Positions 1 to 11,110 of a DNA stretch of 64,000 nt are shown here, piece after piece (the stretch's first letter is position 1; the number at the start of each line of letters is the position of its first letter). A program made the translations under genes and the position numbers. Origin of the DNA: Ephemerocybe angulata (taxonomy: Eukaryota > Basidiomycota > Agaricomycetes > Agaricales > Psathyrellaceae). Where the stretch lies: contig JAACJK010000164.1 of assembly GCA_013368325.1 (NCBI GenBank), positions 1,178,001 to 1,242,000 on the forward strand, in the 5' to 3' direction. The notes under the pieces are model-generated. The model was not told where the DNA came from and ran no database searches. It saw only the letters and a list, made by a program, of their open reading frames with translations.

Positions 1-25
1 GAAACCTCCTGCACGTGTGGTGCGC

Positions 26-1146
26 CTACTCAGACACGCCGCCATCGCTTTGAAGGTTAATACTCACCGATTGGGGCATGGTTGAGAATGCACCTGCACA
101 GCTGTGTGCACAGATGATTATCGTCAGCCTGAGCCAAGTGCCGCCCTTGGCGTACGCTGGCTGGAGGATGTAGGAACTGGCTCCCCCTGTACCCCTCAGT
201 GAGGAACTGGGTACTCTGTGACCTTTTAGCGCACATAGTTGAGGGATGTGGCTGGGTGCGCCGCCACAGGGACCGCCGGCAACCCACGCGCGTGCAGGTG
301 CGCATCGTGGTGCAGGGTCCACTCCAGTTTAGAGGGGACCTGTACAAATTCAATGCAATAGCCTGCCAAGAGGGCAAGTCACGCCGCGAGGGCCTTGCAG
401 ACTGCAAGGGAGTGAGCCTGCCCAGAGTGGACAGAGGGATCCATCATTGCCCACTTTGCCGAAGCGATGTGGTCAGTGAAGATGATGATCTTGTGGCAGT
501 CGTCCCACCGACTAGCAGAGGCGACAGCCGCTTGGATCGCAAAGAGCTCTGCATCAGCAGAGAGAACCCATCCTGCTACCCATTGGGCAGAAGTCTTGTC
601 GTCCTGGTCACCCTGCGTCATCACATATGCAGAGGCAGCCTGGTGGCTTTCATTCCTTGGGACAGAGCAATCCGTCCCAAAGCACGCGGTGTGCAGTTCA
701 TCTGAGGCTTGCCAGTAGAGGAGGCCAAGCTCCGCCTGGCACGAAGCCAAGCCTTCCAGGCCCTTCCCCGTGTAGACATTGAACTTTGCTCACTCTGAGT
801 ACACGTCCATAAGTTGGGATCCAGGAGCATTTTCTTCCGCGCACAGAGCAAATACCTCTGAGAGTCCTCCCAGCTGGGCGCTGGTTTGAGTTATAGTGTT
901 GTGAACGATCCTCTGGCGCCCATGCCTCGGTAGCCAGGTCGCAGCACGATAGTTGGGCAGGGCTGTGCCTCTGAATTCTGCCCCCAGCAATGACCGCAGG
1001 GTATCCTGTAGATCGCTCTCTTGGACAGTTTCTGGAGATGAAGCCAGATGGGGGCGAGCCCAGCTAGGGACTCGACCCCACCAGTGGGGGAGGTGCGGAA
1101 GGATGTTGAGAATGTGGAAATCTGCAGTGGTGAACTGAAGTCCCAA
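26..1146 (-). pseudogene. C-terminal part of a LINE polymerase with RNase H domain, degraded
   Basis: Reads on the minus strand in at least three frames, so it is a relic. The part at 790-1146 resembles the region after the RT core of basidiomycete non-LTR polymerases. The part at 379-750 resembles a type-I RNase H fold, with an acidic DAELFAI stretch followed by a beta strand IIIFTD and the PSVHSGQAHSLAV segment that I associate with RNase H domains of mushroom LINEs. Frames continue to about position 26 with stops. The RT core would lie further right on the minus strand but is absent; the copia element begins there instead. Family assignment is by recalled resemblance, not by a search. Confidence 0.5.
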
Positions 1147-1222
1147 TAGTCAGGGTACTGAACTGAAGTCATTTAAGCGAAATACTACACACCTGAAGTC
1201 CCAATAGTCAGGGTACTGAACT
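1135..1222. repeat. 30-bp direct repeat, two exact copies
   Basis: The same 30 bp occurs at 1135-1164 and 1193-1222, period 58 bp, between the LINE relic and the 3' end of the copia coding region. It may belong to the copia 3' non-coding or LTR region, but I could not pair it with a copy at the other end of the element. Confidence 0.8.
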
Positions 1223-1436
1223 AAGGGACGGGGATGCCTACAGCTGTGTCTAAATAAGTTGAACAGTCACATGAGAAGTCAGTCACATGAGAGATAAGCG
1301 GATTAGAGATGAGATAATAGAGAAAATGCGCAGATAAGGATGGATAAGGCTGATCTGCCTATGGATAAGGTTGGATAAGAGTGTAGTTACCAAGTCAACC
1401 ACTTCCAACACACTCCCCTGACTGTAACACACTCCC

Positions 1437-2947
1437 CTAGTCCAACAGAACTCCCAAGCGGTCCCTTGCAAGGCGCACCAGAGGGAGGGCAAGTGCCTTG
1501 GTGAGCGCATCAGCAGGCTGCTCAGTGCCCGGGATGGGCACAGGCTGAATGCGGCCACTGTTGACCACATCTCTGAGCCAGAAGAAGCGCAAGTCAAGGT
1601 GCTTCATGCATCCGAAGTGCTCTGGATTCTTGCTGACACTGATAGCAGACTGGTTGTCGATGTGAAGCAGCGAAGCACCCTCCTGATGGAACCCAAACTC
1701 CCCAAGGATGTTGCGCATCTATAGAATCTCCTTGCCAGCCTCCACAGCAGCCATGTACTCTGCCTCTGTGCTGGAAAGCGCAACAATAGGCTGAAGCTTG
1801 CTGGACCAACCCACAGCACCACCAGCAATGGTAGTCACATATGCACCAGTAGAGCAACCAGAGTCAAGGCAGTCACCATGGGAGGCATCAAAATAGGTCT
1901 CAAACCTAACAGAGGCACCATTACCGCGGTAGGTGAGCTTGTAGTCCAGGTAGCGCAGGAGGTGTTTGAGGGCTGCCCAGTGTGCAGGGCCTGGGTTGGA
2001 GCTGAAGCGGCCAAGGAAGCCAACAGCAATAGGAGATGTCAGGGCGTGTCATGGTAGCAAGGTAGAGGATGGCACCAAGGGCACTCAGGTAGGGAACAGT
2101 GCACATGTGCGCCACTTCCTCTGGTGTCTTGGGACCCATGGTCTTGGAGAGCTTGATGCTGGGAGGAAGAGGGGTGCCCACAGGGTTGCAGTCGGACATG
2201 CTATAGCGCTCTAGGAGGTCGAGGATGTACTGGCGCTGGGAGAGGGAGATGGAGCAATGGGGACGGTTCCTGGAGATCTCAACACCCAGAATGAACTTGG
2301 TCTCACCCAAGTCCCTGAGCTTGAAGCGCTTGCCCAGGTCTTCAACTGTGCGGTCTAAGGCAGCCTTGTCCTTGGAAGCGAGGGTCATGTCATCAATATA
2401 GACAGGGACAATCATATGGACACTGTCCTTGGCATAGATGTACACCGAGCGGTCAGCAACAAGCCGGGTGAAGCCCATCTCCAAAAGCGCAGAGTGCAGC
2501 TTCAGATTCCACTGCCTGGCGCCCTGCTTGAGACCATAGAGGGCCTTGTTGAGCTTGCAAACCATGTTGGGCAGACCTTGGTGGAAGCCCTCAGGCTGGC
2601 GCATGTAGATGACCTCGTCCAAGTCACCGTTGGTGAAGGCAGAGGAGAAGTCCACAGAGCGAAGCTCCATGTCCTCAATGCCCTCGGAATGCAGCAGGGC
2701 GGAATGTAGGGGTATGTGTCTCGGTGTAGTCGACTCCAGCACGCTGGCTGCACCCCATGGCGACTAAACGCGCCTTGCGTCGCTCCAGAGTCCCATCTGC
2801 ATTGTGCTTAGTCTTGAAGATGAAGCCGCAGTCAATGGCCTTTGCACCAGGTGGGAGCTCAACTATATCCCAGACTCCATTCGCAATGAGAGTCAGGACC
2901 TCTTCTGTTGCAGCTGCATGCCACTCTACATGGTCCGGACCACCCAT
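1437..2947 (-). pseudogene. copia reverse transcriptase and RNase H
   Basis: The RT begins near 2947 with the NGVWDIVELPPG and AIDCGFIFKTK segments characteristic of copia RT, changes frame near 2700, and carries the catalytic YIDDM motif near 2390. RNase H occupies roughly 1437-1860: ALSSTEAEY-like region, HIDNQSAI and the terminal DALTKAL motif. The RNase H frame is cut by a TAG at 1719-1721, where the family normally has Trp, consistent with TGG to TAG. Further frame changes lie between 1835 and 2030. Confidence 0.8.
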
Positions 2948-3631
2948 AGCCTGGTGTAGTTGCGAGGATCACCTGTAGGGCCTGCAGCACCAGCAAAGTC
3001 TCTGTTGTCCTCACCATAACCACCCAAGTCATCATCACTATCTGGACCAATCGCAGGAGTAGGCTCCCAGGCCTGCCATATAGGATTTGGCGGCGCTGGG
3101 GCAGGCTCAGGTGATGGGGAAGGTGAAGGGACAGGAGCTGGAGCTGGGGCATGATCTGGGGACGGAGATGGTGAGGGGGAGCGCGCAGGAGGCAATGGCG
3201 GCGTAGGAGCACGCTGAGCAGGCACAGGAACTTTCCACCACTCCCCTGGCTTCTTTGACTCGCGATTCGAGCGTCGGACAGGCTCCTGAGGCACAGGAGT
3301 GCGCCCATGGCGTCTGGGAGGTGCGGGGAGCGCAGGAGGCAAAGGGGCCAACTCTGGAATGGGAAACCAGGGACCTCCGGCGCAGGGGCAGGAGGAACGA
3401 CGAGCTGAAGGGGTGGGTGCTGGGTGGTAGAGGTACCAGGGAAGTAGCACTCGTCAAACTCGGCGCATTCAGACGTGATGTGCTTCCTGATGAGCGGGTT
3501 GTAGAAATTCCAGCCCTTCACTCCCTCAGGGTAGCCCACAAAGACACATTTCTCCATGTGTGACTCCAGCTTCTTGCACTTGTCCCTCTGCACAAAGACA
3601 TAGGCCGTGCATCCAAACACCCTGAAGTGAC

Positions 3632-4620
3632 TCAAGTCCGGCTTCTTACCATACCAGGCTTCATACGGCGTCTTGCCAGGAAGCGCAGAGGTAGGCAGGT
3701 GTGGAAGGTGACAAGGCAGCGACCCCAGAAGGAGGGAGGTAGCTTAGCCTGGGCTAGCATCGCAGTGACGTCCTCTAGCATGGTGCGGTTTGCTCGCTCT
3801 GCATCTCCGTTCTGCTGGGGGCGATTCCGAGTGGTATGGCGCCTCTGGATGCCCTCAGCATCGCAGAAAGCGTCGAACTCGGACGACATGTACTCCCCAC
3901 CCTTGTCGTCATGCAGAGACTTGACCTTTTGGCCTAGCTGGGTCTCTGCGAGCGCTTTGAAGCTTTTGAAGGCCCCAAATGTTTCGCTCTTCCTTTTGAG
4001 CATGTAGACGATGCAGTAGCGTGTGAAGTCGTCGATGAACGAGACCCAGTAGCGATAGCCCTCTGGAGTAGAGACAGAGAAGGGGCCGCAGAGGTCAGAG
4101 TGGATGAGCTCAAGGGGGACGAGGGCGGGGCACGATGGCCAGTGGAGGGGAAGGGTGCAGAGTGCATCTTGCCAGCCAGGCAGGGCTCGCAGATGGGATC
4201 GCGTGTAGTAGAGGAGGGGAGGGAGATACCAGTGGCTAGACCACCAGAGGCGAGCTTGTGGATGTCCGCAGAGTTGTTGTGACAGAGGTGCTCGTGCCAG
4301 AGCTGCAAGTCAAGCGGGCGCATCGAAATCGCGTAGGCCGCCTCAGCAACAGGTAGAGTCGCACCCTCGATGAACGCAGCGTTGTTGGAGGTGATGTGGG
4401 CTCGGAATAGCGTCATACCAGTGCGCATGAAGTGCATGAAGACAGAATCAATGAGAATTGAGAACTCGCAGCAGCGGGTGAGGTATAGACATGAGAGGAG
4501 GTTGCTACGGAGTTGTGGGACATGGAGAACGTGTGTAAGCTCTACGGATCGCACCCTCTTCCCATCTACAACTGGATCGATGATCACAGTACCAACCCCA
4601 GCTGAATAAATAAGACTTCC
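3632..4620 (-). pseudogene. int: copia pre-integrase and integrase
   Basis: The pre-integrase zinc-binding region is visible near 4150-4300: LWHEHLCHNN followed by CEPCLAGK, giving the H-H..C-C arrangement. The catalytic core is seen after a frame change at about 3990, with DDKGGEY containing the second acidic residue and then NRPQQNGDAERANRT containing the catalytic Glu of the D,D-35-E triad. Downstream the integrase end (LSHFRVFGCTAYVFVQ region, 3500-3635) is in yet another frame. Integrase inserts the cDNA copy; here it is broken by frameshifts. Confidence 0.75.
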
Positions 4621-4699
4621 ATCAGCTAACTCAACAGGCACACGGTGGGGGCGATAGTTGCGCATCCAGTGGCGATGAGGCGTCATTGTAGACGTGCAG

Positions 4700-5746
4700 C
4701 CTGAGTCTGCATTCCAACGGAAGTCAGCATGGGGTTGAATAGAGGAAGAGGGATCAACAGGATCCGGAACAGCACTTGCATTTCCAGCAAACTCCGTGAC
4801 AGAGGAGCTTGCAGTCGCACTAGCAGCGTACCCCGCAGCCTCCTGAGCCTTCTCCTGAGCCTTCTTCGCAGCCTGCTGACACTTCTTGCCCTGGTGGCCT
4901 CCCTGAGCGACGTACTCGCGCGCTTTGCGCTGCGCACTGGCGAAGGCATAGCAGGTAGCCTGAGCGTGGCCAGGACGAGAGCAGAACTCGCAGGTGGACA
5001 AAGCGGAGGCAGCAACGGACATGGCGGCGGCAGACTGGGTGTCTGTGGTGCGAGGTCGACGCTGTACCTCCTCAGTGAGGAAGGCCTGGGTGACCGTCTC
5101 CTTGTCCAGCTTGTCCATGAGGAGGAGGGAGGAGATGAAGTGCGAATACTCGTCAGGGAGGGCTCGGATGAGGACCATGGAGGCTAGCTCCTTGTCCAGG
5201 GCGCTGAGATCGAACTCCTTGGGCCTGAGGGTCTGACAGAGCTTCATAGCCTCGTCCACATGATTGATAAGCGTCTGGAGGGTCTCCTCCTCCTGCTTCC
5301 GAATGGAAAACAGGTCGTCATATGCATTGAAGCGACTCCCAGCGGGTTTCTCGTGGTAAGTCGCCTCCAGGGTGGTCCACATGGCCTTAGGTCGTCCCTG
5401 CAGCCGTCTACGAGCGTCTTCTGGTCCTGCTCAAGCGTGAGCCAGATCCAGCCAGCAGCCTTGTCGCTTTTGGCACCCAAGCCTCCTGCAACTCGGCGCA
5501 TTTGGCCTCAAAAGCGTCGCGCAGCTCCTGCTGAGCGGCTGAGGGATTTCGGACTACATAGACTGGGAGGGGCGGTGGCACTGTGACCTGGGGCAAAGAA
5601 TTGACCTCCCGGAACACAGGGCGCGTGCTGGCACCTGAAACAATGCACCAGAGACCGTGGGCTTTGAGCCAGGCCTCGAGATCGCCAGACCAAGTAGAGT
5701 AGTTGGTCCCGTTGACCTTCGCAGAGTTTGAAAATGATGACAACAT
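4700..5746 (-). pseudogene. gag: copia gag and protease region
   Basis: The likely gag start is the ATG at 5746, followed by a SAKVNGTNYSTWSGD stretch typical of the copia gag N-terminus (target tyrosine-tryptophan region). Two frame changes, near 5440-5470 and 5385, separate the first part from the long frame ending at 3934. That frame carries a zinc knuckle C-x2-C-x4-H-x4-C (CEFCSRPGHAQATC) near 4985 and then an aspartic protease motif DSG near 4705. Between them is a Lys/Ala-rich stretch. Gag would coat the RNA and protease would cut the polyprotein. Confidence 0.75.
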
Positions 5747-5992
5747 AGAGGGCAGAGATATGAGTGAAATAGTAAGGGGTGCAGGACAGAGGCTGAAAAA
5801 AAACTGGTTATAGTTGTACTTGGCTACAGGCTCACCATGGAGGCTGGGAATAAACTCATCCTTGTCATCCTCACCCCTAGCCTGAGGAGTAACAGAGACG
5901 GCAGATGATAGTGACGGCGCTGACCCAAACGGACTTTGAGTGGTCAGGAGACACAGAAAACCAGATGTGCACTTCGTGCCAGGGTACGGCAA

Positions 5993-6267
5993 ATAGTGTC
6001 AGTGCTCACCTTGGGGTCATCCAGACACAGCTGCTCCCAAGGTAACAATGTACTTAGGGATAGGGGAGAGCATGAGGAAGAAGAAGATTGTAATAGAGGG
6101 GGTCAAAACTATATAGAAGGCGAGCTCGTCACTCTCCTCTTTTGGGAGATTCACAATAAGGGAGGTAGGGAGGGGCCCAGGGTGCTGCTGGTTACCTTTG
6201 AGCCTAGGTCCGAAGAGGACTTCACACTGCCTCATTATTCCTGTAGGAGTTCAGGAGGAATTTCCTG
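5993..6267. other. non-coding leader between copia gag and foldback element
   Basis: About 275 bp upstream of the copia coding region. I see no gene, no tRNA-primer binding site that I can recognise, and no similarity to the sequence beyond the other end of copia. Confidence 0.4.
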
Positions 6268-6269
6268 TA

Positions 6270-7824
6270 ATTCTCAGTCCTCCACCTGTTCATGTGGACT
6301 CCAGGTAGACTGCCCAGAGTCTACTGGTAGACCAGTGGACTTTGGGTATTTTATGGACTCTGACCAGTAGACTCATTGTGGAGTCCACGTAGAGTCCATA
6401 CCCTCCACGAGTCCACCCCCCTCCACAGCCAGTCCACATCAGACTTAGAGTTTATATCTATTCCTAAGCCAGTGGAGTCTACATGGAGTCCACGTGGAGT
6501 CCACATGAACTCTTAACAAAGAGTCCAGTGGCATACCAAGCCACACCCGGCATCGTACACGGATTGGGGATGCGGCATAGCGGCGGGCCTCTACATGTCT
6601 GGTCAATGTCTGGTGCCACTAGTTACAGCTAATAAATAATGATTAAAAGATGGCAGAGTCATGACTTATGGTTTTTATAGCCAGGGTGTTTATAATGAGG
6701 AAAAACTACAATCCCCATCATTGGCCCTATGTATATCATCATTACGAAACTATACTCTAAATGATCATTACATCTCATTATTGCGAAACTTTACTATAAA
6801 TCATCATTTCTTTGTCTTAATCATCATTAGAATGCTTAGCAGGAGATTGGGGATATTTGATCTAGTGATGGCATGATTATATAACCAATCAATTGCCAAT
6901 TTTGATGCTCTACCCTTCCACTCTACCTTGATTCTTTCCTCTTAGCCTAACAAACTTAAATTCTTGATCACAGCCAGGCCCAGATAAGTACATCAATTCA
7001 AGTGAATTACCTAACCAAAGTTTGAAAAAACTCTTCTAAGTCCCTTTTTCTGAGTACTTCACACTCCCCCACCTGTTCGCGTGCACTCCATGTGGACTCC
7101 ACAAAGAATCCAGTGGTATACCAGTGGACTGGAAGCCAAATTTTTGGCAGGCCCCCTGCCAAAATCAGTCCATGAACAGTCTACAAGCAGTCCACATCCT
7201 CCTGCCAGGGTCTGTGAAGTCCATGTGGACTCTGATTGTGGACTTAAGCCACTGGACTCATGTGGACTACCACTGGACTCAAACTACTGGACTGATTGTG
7301 AACTGCTGGACTGCCACTGATGACTATTTTTGGTTCCATCATTTTATTACATAATACCATTGACATTGTTTTGTAGTATTGATGCTATAAAATAACTAAG
7401 CAATTGGTTGAAAACTAGTCTCACATCAGCAAAATGATTTCCCAGCATCGATTTTGCAATCTAAAAATAGAATAAGGTATAGGGTATAGCCTAATTATAA
7501 TATATAAGACCAAATAGCCTAATGGCTAGCACTCATACCAAAAGCTTAGTAATAGCTATTCCCAAGGTCTCAGGCTCAATCCTGAGGCATGCTCTTTATT
7601 TTCTTCTGTCAAAAGTAGAGATCATGAGAGTTCATGTATGCTGGCTTAGAAATAGATATAAACCTAAGTGGACTGGCTGTAGAGGGGGGGTGGACTGATC
7701 ATGGAGGGGGTATGGACTTGAGTCCACTGGTCAGAGTCCATAAAATACCCAGAGTCCACTGGTCTATTGGTGGACTCTGAGCAGTCCACATGGAGTCCAC
7801 ATGAACAGGTGGGAGACTGAGAAT
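6270..7824. mobile_element. foldback/MITE-like element with ~200-bp inverted ends
   Basis: The left arm (6270-6470) and right arm (7643-7824) are imperfect inverted copies of each other over about 180-200 bp, beginning ATTCTCAGTC at both tips. The dinucleotide TA flanks both tips (6268-6269 and 7825-7826), the target duplication expected of Tc1/mariner-type elements. The arms are packed with short AGTCCAC/GTGGACT units, and a further tract of the same units lies inside at about 7068-7320. No transposase frame is present inside, so it would be non-autonomous. The interior at 6540-7060 is AT-rich and otherwise featureless. Confidence 0.75.
7505..7600 (+). other. tRNA-like pol III promoter elements
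   Basis: Inside the foldback element, TAGCCTAATGG (7515-7525) matches an A box and GGCTCAATCCT (7573-7583) matches a degenerate B box, the latter inside a perfect 6-bp stem (CTCAGG/CCTGAG). T-rich sequence follows. The ends do not pair into an acceptor stem, so this is at best a tRNA pseudogene or SINE-like remnant. Confidence 0.3.
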
Positions 7825-7827
7825 TAT

Positions 7828-8129
7828 AGTGAGTACACATGAAAACAGCTGCACTATACACTCCTCAATACTGGGCCTTTTTGAATACATGAACGTACAA
7901 CCCAACCTCTACTCCGTTCTTGGCCAATATTTACATCAATCCCTGAATACATCGAATGGGAGGCATGCTGTCAAGCTGTTACCAGCGTATCTGATAGTAT
8001 GCTGGCATCCTTCATGGTGGGGGTGCCCTGGGCTCTCAGGCGAAAGGTCGTTGGGGAGACAAGGGTTGAGATAGCAATAGCCTCGGCTGAGGTAAAGTGC
8101 CTCATTGGTGAGTCATCTTAGTTGCACAG
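7828..8129. other. intergenic, nothing recognised
   Basis: About 300 bp between the foldback element and the NTase-like relic. I see no coding relic or structured repeat here. Confidence 0.4.
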
Positions 8130-8677
8130 TTACACCAGTATCTGACTGGTTGTGCTGACCTGTGAGGGATGTAAAGTTGTTTTCGATCTAGCAGCCCTGA
8201 GCCAAGAGATGACAGGCTTACCTTTGCACCTGGCCGTCAGGGTAGGGTAACTACAGTACACTGCAAATGGTGAGATGAAGTTCATCATAAAGGTGGAGTG
8301 ACTTGAAAAGTTGAGTGCCAACGCTGAAGCCGTGCTTGATACAATGAGGTGAACGGTCATGCCACGATGCTCATTCATGTAGGGCTGGACCTTGAATATG
8401 CAGTTGTGACCTGGCGTGTCATCAACAATAACAGGTTTTACAGGGCGGTCATGCAGCATGTGATACCCAACCCCAGGAGGTAAACGGCCACTGGACAAAC
8501 ATTGTGGCTGCCACAAATAATATCCAAGTTGCATAGCACCATTCCTATAGGGTTGACGAGCTTGAGAGCAACAGAACCCCCAATGACAGTGTTGGCCCTG
8601 ATCAGAAAATCAATGACTGAATTTGCATTGAAGCCATATGGAGAGAGCAAAGTTGAGAGGTGACTGTGCAAATGCAT
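8130..8677 (-). pseudogene. NTase-fold-like hypothetical protein relic
   Basis: Two overlapping minus-strand frames (8438-8677 and 8130-8534) read as one protein if a single frameshift near 8470-8480 is allowed (the run CTGGGGTTGGG). The combined product has GGSVAL followed by NLDII, reminiscent of the GS...DxD signature of nucleotidyltransferase folds, then a MNFISPFAVYCSYPTLT segment that I associate with a large family of uncharacterised Agaricomycete proteins. No start context or intron pattern is clear. Function is unknown; the NTase link is inference. Confidence 0.4.
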
Positions 8678-8679
8678 TT

Positions 8680-10720
8680 GACTGCAAACAGGCGAAAATC
8701 ATCAGATACTGCGGCAAATGAGCAAAGGTCCTGGAGTGGCAGAGAGACAACATAATTTTGAGCCTGAGTTCACCGGATAGGAGGGGCCATTTGGAAGTGA
8801 AGAAGGAAGGTCTTATAGATCAGACGTAGCTTCGTGACTTTGGTTAGCTAATCAGAAGAACATTGAACAGAACTAGTGTAACCTACCTGATGAGGAGAAC
8901 AACACAGAAGAACCAGAGCAGAGTGGTGTGGACAGAGAGACAATTTTCAAGGAGCAGGAACAAATTTGTGGCAACCCCTGGCAGATAGTGATGGCATTAT
9001 TCCTATCTAGTGCACTGGCCAGAGAAGAAAGTTCCTTGTACTCTTACACTGCAAAACTTGCCTTGGGCAGCACGTCTCTATTAACTAGTCAGCAGATTGA
9101 GGCAAAGTTGGCTGGCTGAAAACATCAGATATCATGACCTTCCAAATATACTTACACAGACGCCATGGGCTGTGGGGAGTGAAAGATACCACAGTATTGA
9201 CATGTTGCCCTCACCACCTTCCACTGGCATTCCTGAGCATCTAAAATGATTCTCACCCCTCCCAGCGAGATGCCAATGAGCCTGTTGATGAGTTGTTCAT
9301 CCTTCTGTCTGAGGGTCGACAAAAAAAATAGGGTAGTGGTGCTTTTGGCTTTTGTGTATGGTAATGATTGTACATGGACATGCGCATAGTGTAAGTGATG
9401 CATCGCCAACCAAATGAGATGTGTAGTGCTCGCCAAACCATGGTCTTCAACATGTCATTCAGATTGAGGGCTATAGTATGTTAATACCGGAGGACACATC
9501 AGTACTAGCTGATGCAAATGTGCGAGTAGAAAACACATTCAGCCAAGGCAACCATGAGGGTCCTATAGGCATGCATAAGCTGGATATACTGACAGAAATA
9601 CAGAATTTAACACCCCTATGTCAGGGAACAGATTCATTATCCTATCCACCACGTACAAAGCATAACACATTCTGCAATGGGTACATTGTTGTGGTTGCTA
9701 AAAGGATAGTGCAACTCTCCAATGTCAGCACCAGGGTGTGAGGAGGGTCCCCACTCATAAGTGTGTTGTCCTGACGTGAAGAGCCCTTCTTTTAAAAGTA
9801 GACCGACTTCTATTCTATCAGCACCAGAGTGTGAAGAGGGTCCCCACTTATGAGTCATAAGTGTGTTGTCCTGAGGATGATTGTCAGTGGAAGAGGCGCG
9901 CTGGCGCGTTTGCACCCGAATTTAGCATGCCACACATCAATTGATCATCATTTAATGACTGGAATAGGCCACAGCCTTCCTTCCCTTCCAATGTGCCTTC
10001 CCTTCAACTGCCAGCTCACTACCCAGTTTGTCCATTAACACTTCATATTTTCCTGCTTATGCTCATTTTCAACTAGGTTAAGCACTCTCCTAAGAGCAGC
10101 AACGACAATGCACCCAAGAAAAAGAAGACATGTTCTGGAAAATGCTTTGCTGAAGCAGAGGCATGAAGGATGGGTAGGCTTCCCATTCCTAGCACCTATT
10201 GTTATATCTATGGACTCACAATGAACAGATTATCTTGTCCTGGACAAATATCCCAATGAATTCTTGCGCATTCAGACCTGCAGTAAAGCCTTGTGTGCGA
10301 GAATTAGAAAGAAGCTTCCTGGTATCAGGAAGAAGATTTTGGCGGTCACAGCGCCTACTAATACTTTCATGTGCGACCTCAACCACAAGATTATGGAGGA
10401 ACTTCCAATGGACCATCCAAAAGGTGTTATCATTTGTGGCGACCTTACGAAATGACTGCAAATTGACAAGCTGACTGCCCTACTCTTTGCGGCTCCCTTC
10501 TGGAGAATGGCATGGAACCTTCAGGAAAAAAGAATCCCAATCGTTCGAAGGAGACGGAGGCACTCCATGTGGAGATCTGGCAAATCTTTATGAGCATGCC
10601 CATCTTCTCCGCTAAAACCGTTAATTTTATGACAAACTCTGCGCTTTGACCATTATTTGTTGAACTCGTCCCTCTGATCTGGGACTATATCACACCAGAA
10701 ATAGCGAGTCTCACAAAGAT
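8680..10720. other. gene desert with weak coding relics
   Basis: No intact gene. Short frames at 9152-9436 (minus) and 10260-10455 (plus, containing a MCDLNHKIMEELP stretch) have protein-like composition but no family I recognise. The last may be the 5' part of the dioxygenase relic that follows. A ~50-bp direct repeat lies at 9725-9874. Confidence 0.4.
9725..9874. repeat. ~50-bp direct repeat, two copies
   Basis: Copies at 9725-9774 and 9818-9874 are near identical except for a 7-nt insertion and three substitutions in the second. The 43 bp between them show nothing else. Confidence 0.7.
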
Positions 10721-11110
10721 GTGGTGTGCAAACACTTGGGCAAAGCAAATGTGGTGAGCAGTTTCAATCGCAGTTTGTACTCATAACCACTTTCAGAGCT
10801 CATGAGTATGTGAAGTCTGTGTTGGAACCACAGGACCCAGAGATGTGGAAGTTGCTGGATTTTGGCAGCATGTTCTTTACTATCGCCATTAAGGAGGGGT
10901 CAGTGAAGTTCTTCACCTTGATTTCAATGATCATTCTCTTATTCTGACTTTGGTCATGGCTTTCGGAGAATGGACTGGGGGCCATTTCAGTGCCCCCCAG
11001 AATTAAATTGAACATCCCCCTTCCCCCTGGTTATGCCATCAGGGCCATGACCCATTGTTTTCTTCATTGTGGGTCCCCAGCTAAGGGATGTTGATTGGTC
11101 TTTACTTTTT
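10720..11110 (+). pseudogene. TET/JBP-like 2OG-Fe(II) dioxygenase relic
   Basis: The plus strand reads SVLEPQDPEMWKLLDFGSMF up to about 10910, shifts frame by one base, then reads LHLDFNDHS with an HxD iron-binding pair (His codon 10914-10916, Asp codon 10920-10922). It continues with GEWTGGHFSAPQ, a stop at about 10999, another frame shift, PLPPGYAIRAM and finally FLHCG with a candidate distal His at 11065-11067. This order (HxD, G.W.GG...PQ, PLxPG, distal H) is what I recall of the basidiomycete dioxygenase family related to TET/JBP, often found beside KDZ transposons. Upstream and downstream exons are not recognisable, so it is a fragment with at least two frameshifts and one stop. Confidence 0.55.

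Larger units (their letters stand above)
1437..5992 (-). mobile_element. Ty1/copia retrotransposon, degenerate
   Basis: Minus-strand gag-pol in copia order: gag, CCHC knuckle, aspartic protease, pre-integrase and integrase, reverse transcriptase, RNase H. The order integrase before RT separates copia from Ty3/gypsy. Several frameshifts and at least one nonsense codon break the polyprotein, so it cannot be autonomous now. I looked for a matched pair of LTRs in 1147-1436 and 5993-6268 and found none; the sequences there are not alike. Either the LTRs are lost or diverged, or they lie further out and are interrupted by the foldback element at 6270. Confidence 0.85.

Noticed and set aside
1147..6268. 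LTR pair around the copia element
   Set aside because: I compared 1147-1436 with 5993-6268 and found no direct similarity, so I do not annotate LTRs.
6270..7824. CRISPR-like short repeat array
   Set aside because: The units occur in both orientations with irregular spacing, in a eukaryotic context; an inverted-repeat transposable element explains them.
9152..9453. Minus-strand 94-residue frame
   Set aside because: Protein-like composition in part, but no family, start context or conserved neighbours; left inside the desert entry.
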